Shown: positions 44,911-53,747, numbered from the stretch's first letter. The stretch: DNA of 64,000 bases from an uncultured Flavobacteriaceae bacterium (GCA_947502635.1 CANNAN010000002.1:186001-250000), one strand, 5' to 3'. Program-made: numbers and translations. Notes: generated by a model not told the origin, from the sequence alone.

Positions 44911-44936
44911 GGTCGCCTAAACAGGCGGCCTTTTTT
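44911..44936 (+). terminator. Rho-independent terminator
   Basis: GGTCGCCT (44911-44918) and AGGCGGCC (44923-44930) pair around a 4-nt loop with one T-G pair, then TTTTTT. It ends the CMD operon. Confidence 0.92.
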
Positions 44937-44978
44937 GCGTTTATAAAAATTTTAACATTTAAAATTTGGATTTACTAG

Positions 44979-44997
44979 ACGACTGGTCATATTTTTG
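44979..44997 (+). promoter_or_regulatory. TetR operator overlapping its -7 box
   Basis: CGACTGGTCAT (44980-44990) contains the core GACTGGTCA found again at two sites before the RND gene, and runs into TATTTTTG (44990-44997), a consensus -7 box for the TetR gene. Repression by binding here would make the gene autoregulated. Confidence 0.7.
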
Positions 44998-45013
44998 TCG
45001 CGAATTATAAATT

Positions 45014-45610
45014 ATGCTTAAAACTGTTAAACATGATACCAAAGCAGATTTCCTTTTAGAAAAAGGAATAGAAATCATGTGGAGTAAAGGGTATAACGGT
45101 ACGAGTGTTAATGATATTGTTAAGGCGGCCGATGTACCAAAAGGGTCTTTTTATTTTTACTTCGAGTCTAAAGAAGATTTTGCAGTAAAGGCTATAGATA
45201 AGTATTTTGATACGCATTTTATTCCTGCAAAGGGAATCTTAGACGACGAATCCATAATGCCAAAGCAACGTCTTTTAAATTTTTATGAATTTAGAATTCA
45301 CATTTTAAAAGACGAAATGGAATGTAAAATGGGTTGTATGGCTTGCAATCTTGCTAACGAAATGGCAGAGCATAGCGAAAATATAAGAAAAGCCATTTTA
45401 GTAAAAGAGGAATTGGTTTTATCGTTAATAGCAGGAGTTATTCAAAAGGCCCAAGAATTAGGAGAAATAAAGAATCCTATGAAAGCTAGCGTTATTGCTG
45501 CTTTTATTGAAGATGCAGGTAAGGGCGCTATGATTAGTATGAAACAAATGAAAAGTGCCGAATCTATTGATAATTTTATGGATGTAGTTAAAAAAGTACT
45601 TTTACAGTAA
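45014..45610 (+). CDS. TetR family transcriptional regulator
   Basis: A 198-residue regulator with an N-terminal TetR helix-turn-helix (about residues 10-60: GIEIMWSKGYNGTSVNDIVK then AADVPKGSFYFYFESKEDF). The ligand-binding C-terminal domain has two cysteine-rich segments (CKMGCMACNLANEMAE). Three operator-like palindromes occur at its own promoter and before the following RND gene, so it probably represses both. It is likely activated by a hydrophobic ligand exported by the RND system. Confidence 0.9.
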   Translation: MLKTVKHDTKADFLLEKGIEIMWSKGYNGTSVNDIVKAADVPKGSFYFYFESKEDFAVKAIDKYFDTHFIPAKGILDDESIMPKQRLLNFYEFRIHILKDEMECKMGCMACNLANEMAEHSENIRKAILVKEELVLSLIAGVIQKAQELGEIKNPMKASVIAAFIEDAGKGAMISMKQMKSAESIDNFMDVVKKVLLQ

Positions 45611-45632
45611 TTTTTTTTTCAATTTTTAATAA

Positions 45633-45644
45633 TTGACCAGTCAA
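45633..45644. promoter_or_regulatory. TetR operator, site 2
   Basis: TTGACCAGTCAA is a perfect palindrome around a CA centre (TTGAC/GTCAA), matching the inverse of the core at 44980-44989. It lies between the tetR stop and the RND gene. Confidence 0.65.
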
Positions 45645-45741
45645 CTATTAAAATATTTAATTTTTTTGTCCCTGTTATAGATTTATAAATCGTCATTAAT
45701 ATAAAGATTATAATTATTAACCAGATTAGTTGAATAAATAG

Positions 45742-45753
45742 TCGACTGGTCAA
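45742..45753. promoter_or_regulatory. TetR operator, site 3
   Basis: TCGACTGGTCAA shares the GACTGGTCA core with the first site and lies 18 bases before the RND gene start. Confidence 0.65.
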
Positions 45754-45770
45754 TTATTTTAAACCACTAT

Positions 45771-48149
45771 ATGAACGCAATTAAAAAGGCAGGAAATGCC
45801 ACCAATGTTTTTGCAAGAAGTTGGGCCAACTTCGTAATAAAATTTAAATGGCCAATATTATTGGTTACCTTATTCTTAGCCGTTGGATTAGGTTCTCAGG
45901 GTAATATGGAATTTGATGGAGATTACCATGTTTTCTTTAGTAAATCGAATCCAGAATTAGAAGCATTTGATGCTTTACAAGAAAAGTACACCAAAGATGA
46001 TAATGTTATTCTTGTTTTGTCTCCATCTAATGGTAATGTATTTACAAAAAAGAATCTTACGGCTATAGAAGAATTAACTACAGAGGCTTGGAATACACCG
46101 TATTCGTCTAGAGTAGATGCTTTAACTAATTTTCAGCATACCAGTGCCGATGGCGATGATTTGTATGTTGATGATTTATCTTATGAATCTTCTTTAAAAA
46201 CCGATGCAGAGGTATTAGAAATTAAAGAAAAAGCTTTAAAAGAACCTTTGCTTGTTAATAGAATTCTTAATGAAGAAGGCAGTGTTACCGCAATAAATAT
46301 CACAGTTAGGCTTCCTGGAATAGATTTAAATGAAATTCCAGGAGAAGTAACCCCTTTTGTTAGAAAAATGATTGCTGATTTTAAGGAAAAGCATCCAGAT
46401 TTTGAAGTCCATACCTCGGGTTTAATACCAATGAACACCGCTTTCTTTGAGTCTTCAATGAAGGATATGGGTTTAACTATGATTATGTTAATTATAGTTA
46501 TTATAACAACATTTATCTTAACCAGAAATATTTGGAGTACCCTCGCTACTTTAGTTGTGGTGATATTTTCTATAATGAGTGCTATCGGTTTTGTTGGTAT
46601 CATGGGTATTAAAATGACTCCGCCATCTGCAGTATTTCCAACAATGATTCTTACGTTAGCAGTGGCAGATAGTATCCATATACTTGTTACCATGCTTCAA
46701 AAAATGCGTAGAGATGGACTTAATAAAGCCGATGCTTTAAAAGAATCTATTCGTTTAAATTTTATGCCTGTATTTATTACAAGTTTAACAACGGTAATAG
46801 GGTTTTTAACTATGAATTTTGGTGATGTGCCTCCGTTTTGGGATTTAGGAAATATCACAGCCTTTGGTATGACGATGGCTTTTCTTTATTCAACGACAAC
46901 CTTACCAGCATTAATGGCGGTTTTACCAGTTAAATCTAAAGTTAAGAAAGAAGGGACTAAAGTACGTAAAAACTGGTATGTTAGTCTGGGTAATTTTGTT
47001 GTAAAACAGCCCGTAAGGTTAACGGTGATCTCTTTTTTTGTTATTGGAGGCTTAACATACCTTGCTACTAAAAATGCATTTAATGATGAGTTTATAAATT
47101 ATTTTGATGAAAGTGTTCAATTTAGAACAGACACCGATTATATAAGCGATAACCTAACGGGTATATACAATATTGAATACTCGATAGGAAGTGGTGAAAG
47201 TGGCGGAATTAATAATCCAGAATATCTTAAAAGTTTAAATGCTTTCGAAGATTGGCTTAACGAACAACCCGAAGTTGTGCATGTTAATGCTTTTAGTGAA
47301 GTTGCCCGACGCGTAAACAGGTCGATGCATGGCGACGATGAAAGTTACTACCGTGTTCCAGATAATAGAGAAGAAGCCGCTCAATATTTATTGCTTTATG
47401 AGTTGTCTTTACCTTTTGGATTAGATTTAAATAATCAAATCAATGTAGATAAATCTGAAACCAGAGTCACAGTAACGGTTGATAATATTACAAGTGCCGA
47501 TATGATCGTGTTTTCAAAAAAAGGTGAAGATTGGTTAAAAAACAATGCACCAGAAGCGATGCACGCCATAGGTGTAAGTCCAACATTAATGTTCTCTAAA
47601 CTAGGGTTTAGACAAGCAGATAGTATGCTTAAAGGTAATATTATTGCACTTATATTAATATCCTTAGTACTTATGTTGGCTTTAAAAAATTTCAAATTAG
47701 GCTTACTAAGTATTGTTCCAAATGTAACTCCTGTATTGGTTGGTTTTGGAATCTGGGCCCTTTATAAAGCACAAATAAATACAGGAATGGTGATTGTTTT
47801 CGGGATGACTTTAGGGATTATTGTAGACGATACCGTACACTTTATGAGTAAGTTTTTAAGAGCCAGACGCGAGTTAGGTTACAATGCAAAACAAGCAGTT
47901 GTATACGCCTTTGAAACTGTAGGTAAAGCACTAGTAACAACAACTATTGTCTTATTGGCTGGTTTCGCAGTGCTGTCCACATCGTCCTTTGCTTTAAATA
48001 GTTATATGGCCAGAATAACGGTTATTATCATTTTAGCGGCATTAATAATAGATTTTATCTTGCTGCCATCATTATTGATTCTTACAAGTAGAAAAGAAGA
48101 AGCTGTAGCAAAAAACATGGAAGAAGCCCAAATAGCTTTCGATAAATAA
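45771..48149 (+). CDS. RND/MMPL-type transporter
   Basis: A 792-residue efflux permease of the RND superfamily (MMPL/HpnN-like half size). It has about 12 membrane helices in two sets (for example LTMIMLIIVIITTFILTRNI and LALKNFKLGLLSIVPNVTPV), two large periplasmic loops, and a conserved charged helix region (TLGIIVDDTVHFMSKFLRAR). Related transporters move lipids or hopanoids in the envelope. It is followed at 20 bases by a LolA-like protein and then an outer-membrane protein gene, together forming an envelope trio under a TetR regulator. Confidence 0.9.
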   Translation: MNAIKKAGNATNVFARSWANFVIKFKWPILLVTLFLAVGLGSQGNMEFDGDYHVFFSKSNPELEAFDALQEKYTKDDNVILVLSPSNGNVFTKKNLTAIEELTTEAWNTPYSSRVDALTNFQHTSADGDDLYVDDLSYESSLKTDAEVLEIKEKALKEPLLVNRILNEEGSVTAINITVRLPGIDLNEIPGEVTPFVRKMIADFKEKHPDFEVHTSGLIPMNTAFFESSMKDMGLTMIMLIIVIITTFILTRNIWSTLATLVVVIFSIMSAIGFVGIMGIKMTPPSAVFPTMILTLAVADSIHILVTMLQKMRRDGLNKADALKESIRLNFMPVFITSLTTVIGFLTMNFGDVPPFWDLGNITAFGMTMAFLYSTTTLPALMAVLPVKSKVKKEGTKVRKNWYVSLGNFVVKQPVRLTVISFFVIGGLTYLATKNAFNDEFINYFDESVQFRTDTDYISDNLTGIYNIEYSIGSGESGGINNPEYLKSLNAFEDWLNEQPEVVHVNAFSEVARRVNRSMHGDDESYYRVPDNREEAAQYLLLYELSLPFGLDLNNQINVDKSETRVTVTVDNITSADMIVFSKKGEDWLKNNAPEAMHAIGVSPTLMFSKLGFRQADSMLKGNIIALILISLVLMLALKNFKLGLLSIVPNVTPVLVGFGIWALYKAQINTGMVIVFGMTLGIIVDDTVHFMSKFLRARRELGYNAKQAVVYAFETVGKALVTTTIVLLAGFAVLSTSSFALNSYMARITVIIILAALIIDFILLPSLLILTSRKEEAVAKNMEEAQIAFDK

Positions 48150-48169
48150 TTAATATTAAACATAAAAAA

Positions 48170-48934
48170 ATGAAGAAAATAATTTTTGCACTAACCGTAT
48201 TAATCACTTTAGGATTACAAGCGCAAACACCAGAAGCGCGCGGATTACAAATTGCTAAAGCAGCAGAACAAGCCGATTTAGGATTTAATAGCTCTACGGT
48301 GAATTTAAAAATGACTCTTAAAAATAAAAATGGTCAAACCAGTCAACGTTCGCTTACCACAAAAACATTAGAACTTAATGAAGACGGAGACAAATCTTTA
48401 ATCGTATTTAATAGTCCTAAAGATGTTAAAGGGACTTCCACGTTAACGTTTACACACAAGGTAGGCTCTGATGATCAATGGTTGTTTTTGCCATCAATTA
48501 AACGCGTAAAAAGAATTTCATCTAACAATAAATCGGGACCTTTTGTAGGGAGTGAATTTGCTTACGAAGATTTATCATCGCAAGAAGTTGAGAAATATAC
48601 CTATAAGTTTATTGAAGAAAAAGGCAGTCTTTTAGTGGTAGAGCAAGATCCTGTAGACCCTAAGTCGGGATACACAAGACGTTTGGTAACCTATAATAAA
48701 GACAAAGGATACCGTATGGAAAAAGTCGAGTTTTACGACAGAAAAAATGCCCTCTTAAAAACATTGATTTATAGTGATTATAAAGCATATAAAAGCAAGT
48801 TTTGGAGAGCAGGTAAATTTGTTATGACAAATCACCAAAGTAATAAAGAAACCATATTGGAATTTAGTGACTATAATTTTGATGTAAATCTTTCTGATGA
48901 AGATTTTACTCAAGTCGCTTTGCAAAGAATTTGA
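48170..48934 (+). CDS. Outer-membrane lipoprotein-sorting (LolA-like) protein
   Basis: A 254-residue periplasmic protein (signal IIFALTVLITLGLQAQ) of the LolA-like family (PF17131-type): VNLKMTLKNKNGQTSQRSLT, LIVFNSPKDVKGTSTLTFTH, SDDQWLFLPSIKRVKRISSN and GSEFAYEDLSSQEVEKYTYK. In related operons it partners an RND transporter and an outer-membrane protein, probably carrying a hydrophobic cargo across the periplasm. It follows the RND gene by 20 bases and precedes the outer-membrane gene by 125 bases containing a long stem-loop. Confidence 0.92.
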   Translation: MKKIIFALTVLITLGLQAQTPEARGLQIAKAAEQADLGFNSSTVNLKMTLKNKNGQTSQRSLTTKTLELNEDGDKSLIVFNSPKDVKGTSTLTFTHKVGSDDQWLFLPSIKRVKRISSNNKSGPFVGSEFAYEDLSSQEVEKYTYKFIEEKGSLLVVEQDPVDPKSGYTRRLVTYNKDKGYRMEKVEFYDRKNALLKTLIYSDYKAYKSKFWRAGKFVMTNHQSNKETILEFSDYNFDVNLSDEDFTQVALQRI

Positions 48935-48951
48935 GAATAGACTAACTCAAT

Positions 48952-49046
48952 AAAAGCAACGCCGCAGACTAGAACTTTCTTAAATGTTCTTCGTTTTTGG
49001 TTAATTTGTAAGTAAAGATTGGTACAAGTCTTTTGGTGTTGCTTTT
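48952..49046 (+). terminator. Long-range stem-loop, possible terminator or attenuator
   Basis: AAAAGCAACGCC (48952-48963) pairs with GGTGTTGCTTTT (49035-49046) with one G-T pair, closing a loop of about 70 bases that itself contains AGAAC/GTTCT. The 3' arm ends in a T6 run 14 bases before the outer-membrane gene. It may partly terminate or regulate the third gene of the operon. Confidence 0.5.
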
Positions 49047-49059
49047 TTAATAAAATAGA

Positions 49060-50271
49060 ATGAATCAAAAAATAATATTTAGTACCATTATTTTTTTTCT
49101 TTTTTTAAGTATGAATATGTTTCATGCTCAAAATAAAGAGGATAAAATCAATCAGGATTTCGAGTTAGAAGTAGAAGCAGAGTATCGATATTTTTATGAT
49201 ACAGCTGCATTTAATAATCAAAAACAGCATTTCCCTTCCATCGCTTTTACGCCAGAATATTCATTAGATTGGAATAAAGGGTATGAGCAGTTTAATTTTA
49301 CGGGTTTTTTTAGATTAGATGTTGATGACCAACGGACGCATTGGGATGTAAGAGAACTGTACTACCAAAAAGTAAAAAAGAGTTGGGAGTTAAGCATTGG
49401 GCTTAAAAAAATATATTGGGGCGTTGCAGAGAGTAACCATTTAGTAGATATTATAAACCAAACAGATGCTGTAGAGTCGTTTGATGGGGAGGACAAACTG
49501 GGGCAGCCTATGGTGCAGCTTACTTACTCTACTAAAAAAATAGGGAGTTTCAATTTCTTTTATTTGCCATACCACAGAAAACGAACATTTTCTGGAGCAA
49601 AAGGGCGCTTAAGGTTTCCAATAGTTATAGATAAAGACGATCTGCAATACGAAAGCGGCGCAGAAGAGTGGCGACAAGATTTCGCCTTTAGGTGGAAACA
49701 TTATTTTGGAGCTTTCGATGTGGGGGTTACTCATTTTTATGGAAACGGAAGAGAACCATTATTTACTTTCGATCCACAAGGTAATATTAATGCATTTTAT
49801 CCTGTAATTAATCAAACAGGGCTCGATTTACAGATTACTCACAATGCGTTTTTATGGAAACTGGAATCCATTTATAGAAGTGCTAAAGCTCAAGATTTTT
49901 TTGCTATGGTTGCAGGCTTGGAGTTTACTTTTAGTAATATAGATGGCAACGGACTAGACATTGGGTTATTGGGCGAATACCTGTATGACGAGCGCGATGA
50001 GCTAGCCTTAAATGCATTGCAAAACGATGTGTTTTTTGGAAGTAGAATTGCTTTTAACGACACTAGGGATACGTCTATTTTAATTGGCGGTATTTTAGAT
50101 TTAGAATCCAGCAGCAAGATTTTTAGCATTGAAGCTTCCAGACGTTTTGGAAGCAGTTGGACCGCAGAGGTTGAAGCCCGAGTTTTTAGTTCTATAGATG
50201 CCAACGAATTTATACTGTCTAATTTTCAAGAAGATAGTTTTTTAAGATTTAGCCTCTCAAAGTATTTTTAA
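49060..50271 (+). CDS. DUF1302-like outer-membrane protein
   Basis: A 403-residue exported protein (signal IIFFLFLSMNMFHAQ) with beta-barrel strands (FELEVEAEYRYFYDTAAF, ending FLRFSLSKYF) and the motif RELYYQKVKKSWELSIGLKK IYWG seen in DUF1302-type proteins. It is the third member of a set with an RND transporter and LolA-like protein, probably forming the outer-membrane component. The barrel and family call is by pattern. Confidence 0.8.
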   Translation: MNQKIIFSTIIFFLFLSMNMFHAQNKEDKINQDFELEVEAEYRYFYDTAAFNNQKQHFPSIAFTPEYSLDWNKGYEQFNFTGFFRLDVDDQRTHWDVRELYYQKVKKSWELSIGLKKIYWGVAESNHLVDIINQTDAVESFDGEDKLGQPMVQLTYSTKKIGSFNFFYLPYHRKRTFSGAKGRLRFPIVIDKDDLQYESGAEEWRQDFAFRWKHYFGAFDVGVTHFYGNGREPLFTFDPQGNINAFYPVINQTGLDLQITHNAFLWKLESIYRSAKAQDFFAMVAGLEFTFSNIDGNGLDIGLLGEYLYDERDELALNALQNDVFFGSRIAFNDTRDTSILIGGILDLESSSKIFSIEASRRFGSSWTAEVEARVFSSIDANEFILSNFQEDSFLRFSLSKYF

Positions 50272-50287
50272 AACCTACTGCCATTAA

Positions 50288-50465
50288 GAGCAAAATGAAG
50301 AATCTCTAAACAAGAAAACATCTAAGAAACACCATTTTTTAAACAACAGGAAACAATAATGCCATCCAGAATGTTAAACAACAAAGGCATCTAAAAAAAG
50401 GATTTTGCCCAGTTGGGCATAACAATAATTAGGTGAGAGATTCTTTGTTGTAATCTGAATGACAT
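50288..50465. repeat. Degenerate REP-like repeat
   Basis: GAATCTCT (50303-50310) answers AGAGATTC (50443-50450), and both flanks resemble the dispersed flavobacterial repeat that contains AGATTCTTC and GAATGACA. No gene is present. Recognition is from memory. Confidence 0.4.
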
Positions 50466-50492
50466 TGCTTCCCCTTCATAAAAAAAGAGCTT

Positions 50493-50519
50493 AAAACATC
50501 TCTATTCGAGATGTTTTTT
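50493..50519. terminator. Bidirectional terminator
   Basis: AAAACATCTC (50493-50502) and GAGATGTTTT (50508-50517) form a perfect 10-bp stem with a 5-nt loop; T-runs follow on both strands. It separates the RND operon and the convergent small gene. Confidence 0.88.
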
Positions 50520-50523
50520 GGCT

Positions 50524-50856
50524 CTAGCTATCAACACAATTTAAGTCATTATTTTTAATACACTGTTCTATGTTTTCAATAATCATAATAGCAGGTATGA
50601 GTTCTCTGTTGTTAAAAAATTCGGTTGGAAATAAAGCAAAAAACGCATCAAACTTTTTGTTTAATAGCAAATTAGTGCCCGTATTATAGCCTGCATCGGC
50701 ATGAATAATACCAATAACTCTTAACCCCGTTTTACAATGTTTTTTAACAGCATGGTTTAGCTCAGACTTATCCAGTAATACCATTAATGTGGCTATTAGG
50801 GCATAGTGGGGTAGTATAAAACTATCGGGCAATGCGTAGCGGTCTTCTTTTTTCAT
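50524..50856 (-). CDS. Protein of unknown function
   Basis: A 110-residue protein (MKKEDRYALPDSFILPHYAL) with a helix-rich composition and the segment GLRVIGIIHADAGYNTGTNL. No family is recognised. It ends next to a bidirectional terminator, and a decayed reading frame lies upstream, so this small region may be a relic of rearrangement. Confidence 0.5.
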   Translation of the reverse strand: MKKEDRYALPDSFILPHYALIATLMVLLDKSELNHAVKKHCKTGLRVIGIIHADAGYNTGTNLLLNKKFDAFFALFPTEFFNNRELIPAIMIIENIEQCIKNNDLNCVDS

Positions 50857-50893
50857 AAAATGTAACGTTGTTAGTTAAACATTTTAAGTTTAG

Positions 50894-51178
50894 TTCCTTA
50901 AAAAAGAGATATCATCTCAAAGCCTATATGTATGGAAACAAAAAGGGCGTGAAACTCAACTTAATGCCATTGAGGTACTGGTATACCATGCAACAATAAG
51001 TGAGCTCACGCCCAAAGACGTGAGCATCTTACCTATCATCTCGTTGCAAAAATTACCAGTTTTCAATGGCGAGATTCAAAGCGAATGCCTCAATATTTTA
51101 CTTGAAGAATCGCAAATATATGTATTCAAGAACAAATATAGTCTTTTTTTACATATGGTAACGTGTAGGTTACCATGA
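50894..51178 (+). pseudogene. Decayed gene fragment without a start codon
   Basis: A frame of about 94 codons reads like a real protein (ETQLNAIEVLVYHATISEL, then TPKDVSILPIISLQKLPVF and GEIQSECLNILLEES) up to a TGA at 51176. It opens right after a stop and has no ATG or GTG before the conserved part, so its 5' end is missing. I cannot assign a family. It is probably the remnant of a gene lost by rearrangement next to the cassette array. Confidence 0.4.
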
Positions 51179-51208
51179 TATTTCTTTTTAACTAAGAATT
51201 TTATTGTC

Positions 51209-51466
51209 ATGAATAAAATAGATTTTATTAAGAAGAAAAAAGAACTTGGTAAGCATGTACTTAAACTGAGAAAAGGAATTAAGAGTTCTGAGTATGCTGA
51301 CAGATATATTTCACAACAAGAATTAAGTGATCGCAGTGAATATTTATCAAAAAAAACAGTAGGCGAAATTGAAAGAGGTGACACCAATCCATCTTTTGAG
51401 ACCTTACTTGCTCTTGCTATGGTATTAGAGGTACATCCAAAGGAATTATTGGATTTTGAATTTTAG
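51209..51466 (+). CDS. Helix-turn-helix (XRE family) transcriptional regulator
   Basis: An 85-residue Cro/CI-type protein with HTH in YISQQELSDRSEYLSKKTVG and EIERGDTNPSFETLLALAMV. It is small and has no effector domain. It lies at the left edge of the cassette array, 47 bases before the first repeat, and could be an array gene or a neighbour. Its targets are unknown. Confidence 0.88.
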   Translation: MNKIDFIKKKKELGKHVLKLRKGIKSSEYADRYISQQELSDRSEYLSKKTVGEIERGDTNPSFETLLALAMVLEVHPKELLDFEF

Positions 51467-51513
51467 ACTGATGATTTTAAGCAGACTATCGTTTTCCTGA
51501 GAAGGATATTTCT

Positions 51514-51609
51514 TATATTTGGTTAGTGTGTAAAAAATAAATACACTTTATTGTGTTTATCTGGAAATATTAAGAAATAAGTACAATGAAGTGTGTTTAT
51601 ATGATTGTT
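51514..51609 (+). repeat. Cassette repeat R1 (diverged)
   Basis: A 96-nt copy of the array core from TATATTTGG to ATTGTT. The hairpin arms differ from other copies but remain paired (ACAC/GTGT instead of ACGC/GCGT). It lacks the 26-bp ACCGCC hairpin found in front of most copies. Confidence 0.85.
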
Positions 51610-53734
51610 TAGCCACAATAAACAAATCTGAATTGTTATGAAAACAAGTAAACTTACCTTATTAATCACCCTATTCTTAATATTTCAAATAAATGCCCAA
51701 GAAGTCCCAGAACCCGAAAGAAATGCTGCCATATCTCCCCCAATTATTGCTCCCTATGGACTTTTGATTGATGGTTTGCCTTTTGACGGAAGACATTTCT
51801 TTTGGCGCCCCGAAACTCAAGGAGGACATACAATGCACCCTCTGGATCCTAATAATAATTGGGACATGGAAGTCTGGAATAATAATGGCTATAATTCAGA
51901 TGGTGTAGTACGTGTTTCAACAGTGCATAGTCCTATTCGAACTCATGACAATAACAAAAGCATAAGAATTCAAGTTAAAGATGAAAATGATAATGCTGGA
52001 GGAATTGATGATGGAAGATCAAGGACAGAAGTAAAAGTCTTTCCACAACATGGGGATGGCGATGGATTTTTCTATGCCTGGAGTTTTCTAATCCCTGATA
52101 CTGATGAACATCCAGACGATATTATTTCGGATAACATCATAGCGCAGTGGCATGAGAAAAATGAAATCGTGTGGGAAAATAATAGAAAGATGCAACCTCC
52201 ATTCTTCCTAACCTTTAAGAATGACAAAAACCGTAATCAAAATGATAAAAAAAGAAACTTACACATTATGTATGGGTTTAGATATTCTGAAAATGGGAAT
52301 CAGGGAGATTTTAAATCATTTACCCTTACCGATGCAATTGAAAAAGGTAGTTGGCAAGATGTGATTATGCATATTAAATGGTCCCCTGACCCTTCAATAG
52401 CATTTATGGAAATGTGGATCAATGACTCAAAAGTGATCGATCCGAACACTGGCGAAGACATCTTTTACAAAGCAAACCTTTACAGAGATTCAGAATCTTT
52501 ATCCCCCCAACCTAACTACTTCAAGCTAGGACAATATCGTTTAGGACAAACAATAACTCAGTCAATCTATATCGACGAATTTAGAATTGGTAATACAAAA
52601 GAAGAGGTAAACTTGAGGACGTCCTTGATTGCAGATGATTGCGGTCGGATATTAACGTATGATAATATGACCATTAGCTGTAATGAAGTTATTGGAGCCA
52701 GAGGTTACCATTTTTACTTTCCAAACGAGGATAAAGTAATTTATTCAAAACGTCCATCTATAGATCTTGCTTTTTTGGATTGGATCGATTTGAATACCAC
52801 ATACGATATCCAGTGTCGCGTAGCACTTTATGATGAATCAAATAGAACCGATTTATTTGGGTCAGTTTGTAAAGTAACTACCCCTGCACCATTCAAGACC
52901 AAATTAACCCATGAGTATTGCGGTGCAGCTTTAGATTCAGACAATTTGACTGTCAAGGCCTATCCAATTCCAAGTGCAACACAATATAAATTTTATGTCT
53001 CTGGAGTACCAAATCCTATTGAAAGGGATGAGCCATTTTTTAATTTAGGTGATTACGACTGGTTTAATTTTAATTCCAGTTATCAAATTAGTGTTAGGGT
53101 TTCAAAACCAGAAAATGCTGGCCTTATTAACCATACTGGACAAACATGTATAATATATTCTCCTTTAAAAACAAAACTAAAAGATGAATATTGCGAAAAC
53201 ACATTGACTTCAATTGACCCTACCGTCAGAGCCTATACTGTCTCTGGTGCAACACAATATAAATTTTATGTTTCGGGGGTATCAAATCCCATTGAAAGGA
53301 ATGAACCATTTCTTAATTTAAATGATTACCATTGGTTTAATTTTAACACTAATTATCAAATTAGTGTTAGGGTTTCAAAACCAGAGAATGCTGGTTTTAT
53401 TAATCATACTGGAGAAGTATGTTCTGTTAAATTTATTAGTTCATCTAATAGACAAGCCGATGAAAATAGATCTTTAAAAAATAATAACTTGACTGAAAGC
53501 CTATCTATTTACCCTAATCCATCTAATGGTGTTATTTCAATTAGTGGATATAACGAAAGAGAAATCAAAGTTGATTTGTTTAGTATTAATGGGGCAAAAA
53601 TTCCATTCGAAATACAACATAAAGGAAGTGACATTCTGATAAAAACTAAATATAAAGGCTTGGTTTTTTTGTGTTTGCAAGAAAAGAACAATGTAAGAAC
53701 TCACAAAGTTTGGATAAAATAAATGTGGCTAATC
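51607..53734 (+). mobile_element. Cassette C1 (polysaccharide lyase)
   Basis: Boundaries are inferred from a 9-bp inverted pair: TTAGCCACA at 51609-51617 just before the gene and TGTGGCTAA at 53724-53732 just after it. The cassette holds one gene of 2085 bases. It is unusually large for an integron cassette. Confidence 0.65.
51638..53722 (+). CDS. T9SS-secreted polysaccharide lyase-like protein
   Basis: A 694-residue secreted protein with signal peptide (LLITLFLIFQINAQ). Residues about 35-320 match the heparin-lyase-I-like polysaccharide lyase domain: HGDGDGFFYAWSFLIPDTDE, IIAQWHEKNEIVW, ITQSIYIDEFRIGN and NYFKLGQYRLG. It then has three copies of a roughly 85-residue repeat (TYDIQCRVALYDES and ISVRVSKPENAG) and a T9SS sorting domain (LSIYPNPSNGVISISG). 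It would be displayed or released to depolymerise an acidic polysaccharide; the substrate is not deducible. Confidence 0.8.
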   Translation: MKTSKLTLLITLFLIFQINAQEVPEPERNAAISPPIIAPYGLLIDGLPFDGRHFFWRPETQGGHTMHPLDPNNNWDMEVWNNNGYNSDGVVRVSTVHSPIRTHDNNKSIRIQVKDENDNAGGIDDGRSRTEVKVFPQHGDGDGFFYAWSFLIPDTDEHPDDIISDNIIAQWHEKNEIVWENNRKMQPPFFLTFKNDKNRNQNDKKRNLHIMYGFRYSENGNQGDFKSFTLTDAIEKGSWQDVIMHIKWSPDPSIAFMEMWINDSKVIDPNTGEDIFYKANLYRDSESLSPQPNYFKLGQYRLGQTITQSIYIDEFRIGNTKEEVNLRTSLIADDCGRILTYDNMTISCNEVIGARGYHFYFPNEDKVIYSKRPSIDLAFLDWIDLNTTYDIQCRVALYDESNRTDLFGSVCKVTTPAPFKTKLTHEYCGAALDSDNLTVKAYPIPSATQYKFYVSGVPNPIERDEPFFNLGDYDWFNFNSSYQISVRVSKPENAGLINHTGQTCIIYSPLKTKLKDEYCENTLTSIDPTVRAYTVSGATQYKFYVSGVSNPIERNEPFLNLNDYHWFNFNTNYQISVRVSKPENAGFINHTGEVCSVKFISSSNRQADENRSLKNNNLTESLSIYPNPSNGVISISGYNEREIKVDLFSINGAKIPFEIQHKGSDILIKTKYKGLVFLCLQEKNNVRTHKVWIK

Positions 53735-53747
53735 TAAAGGCTACCCC

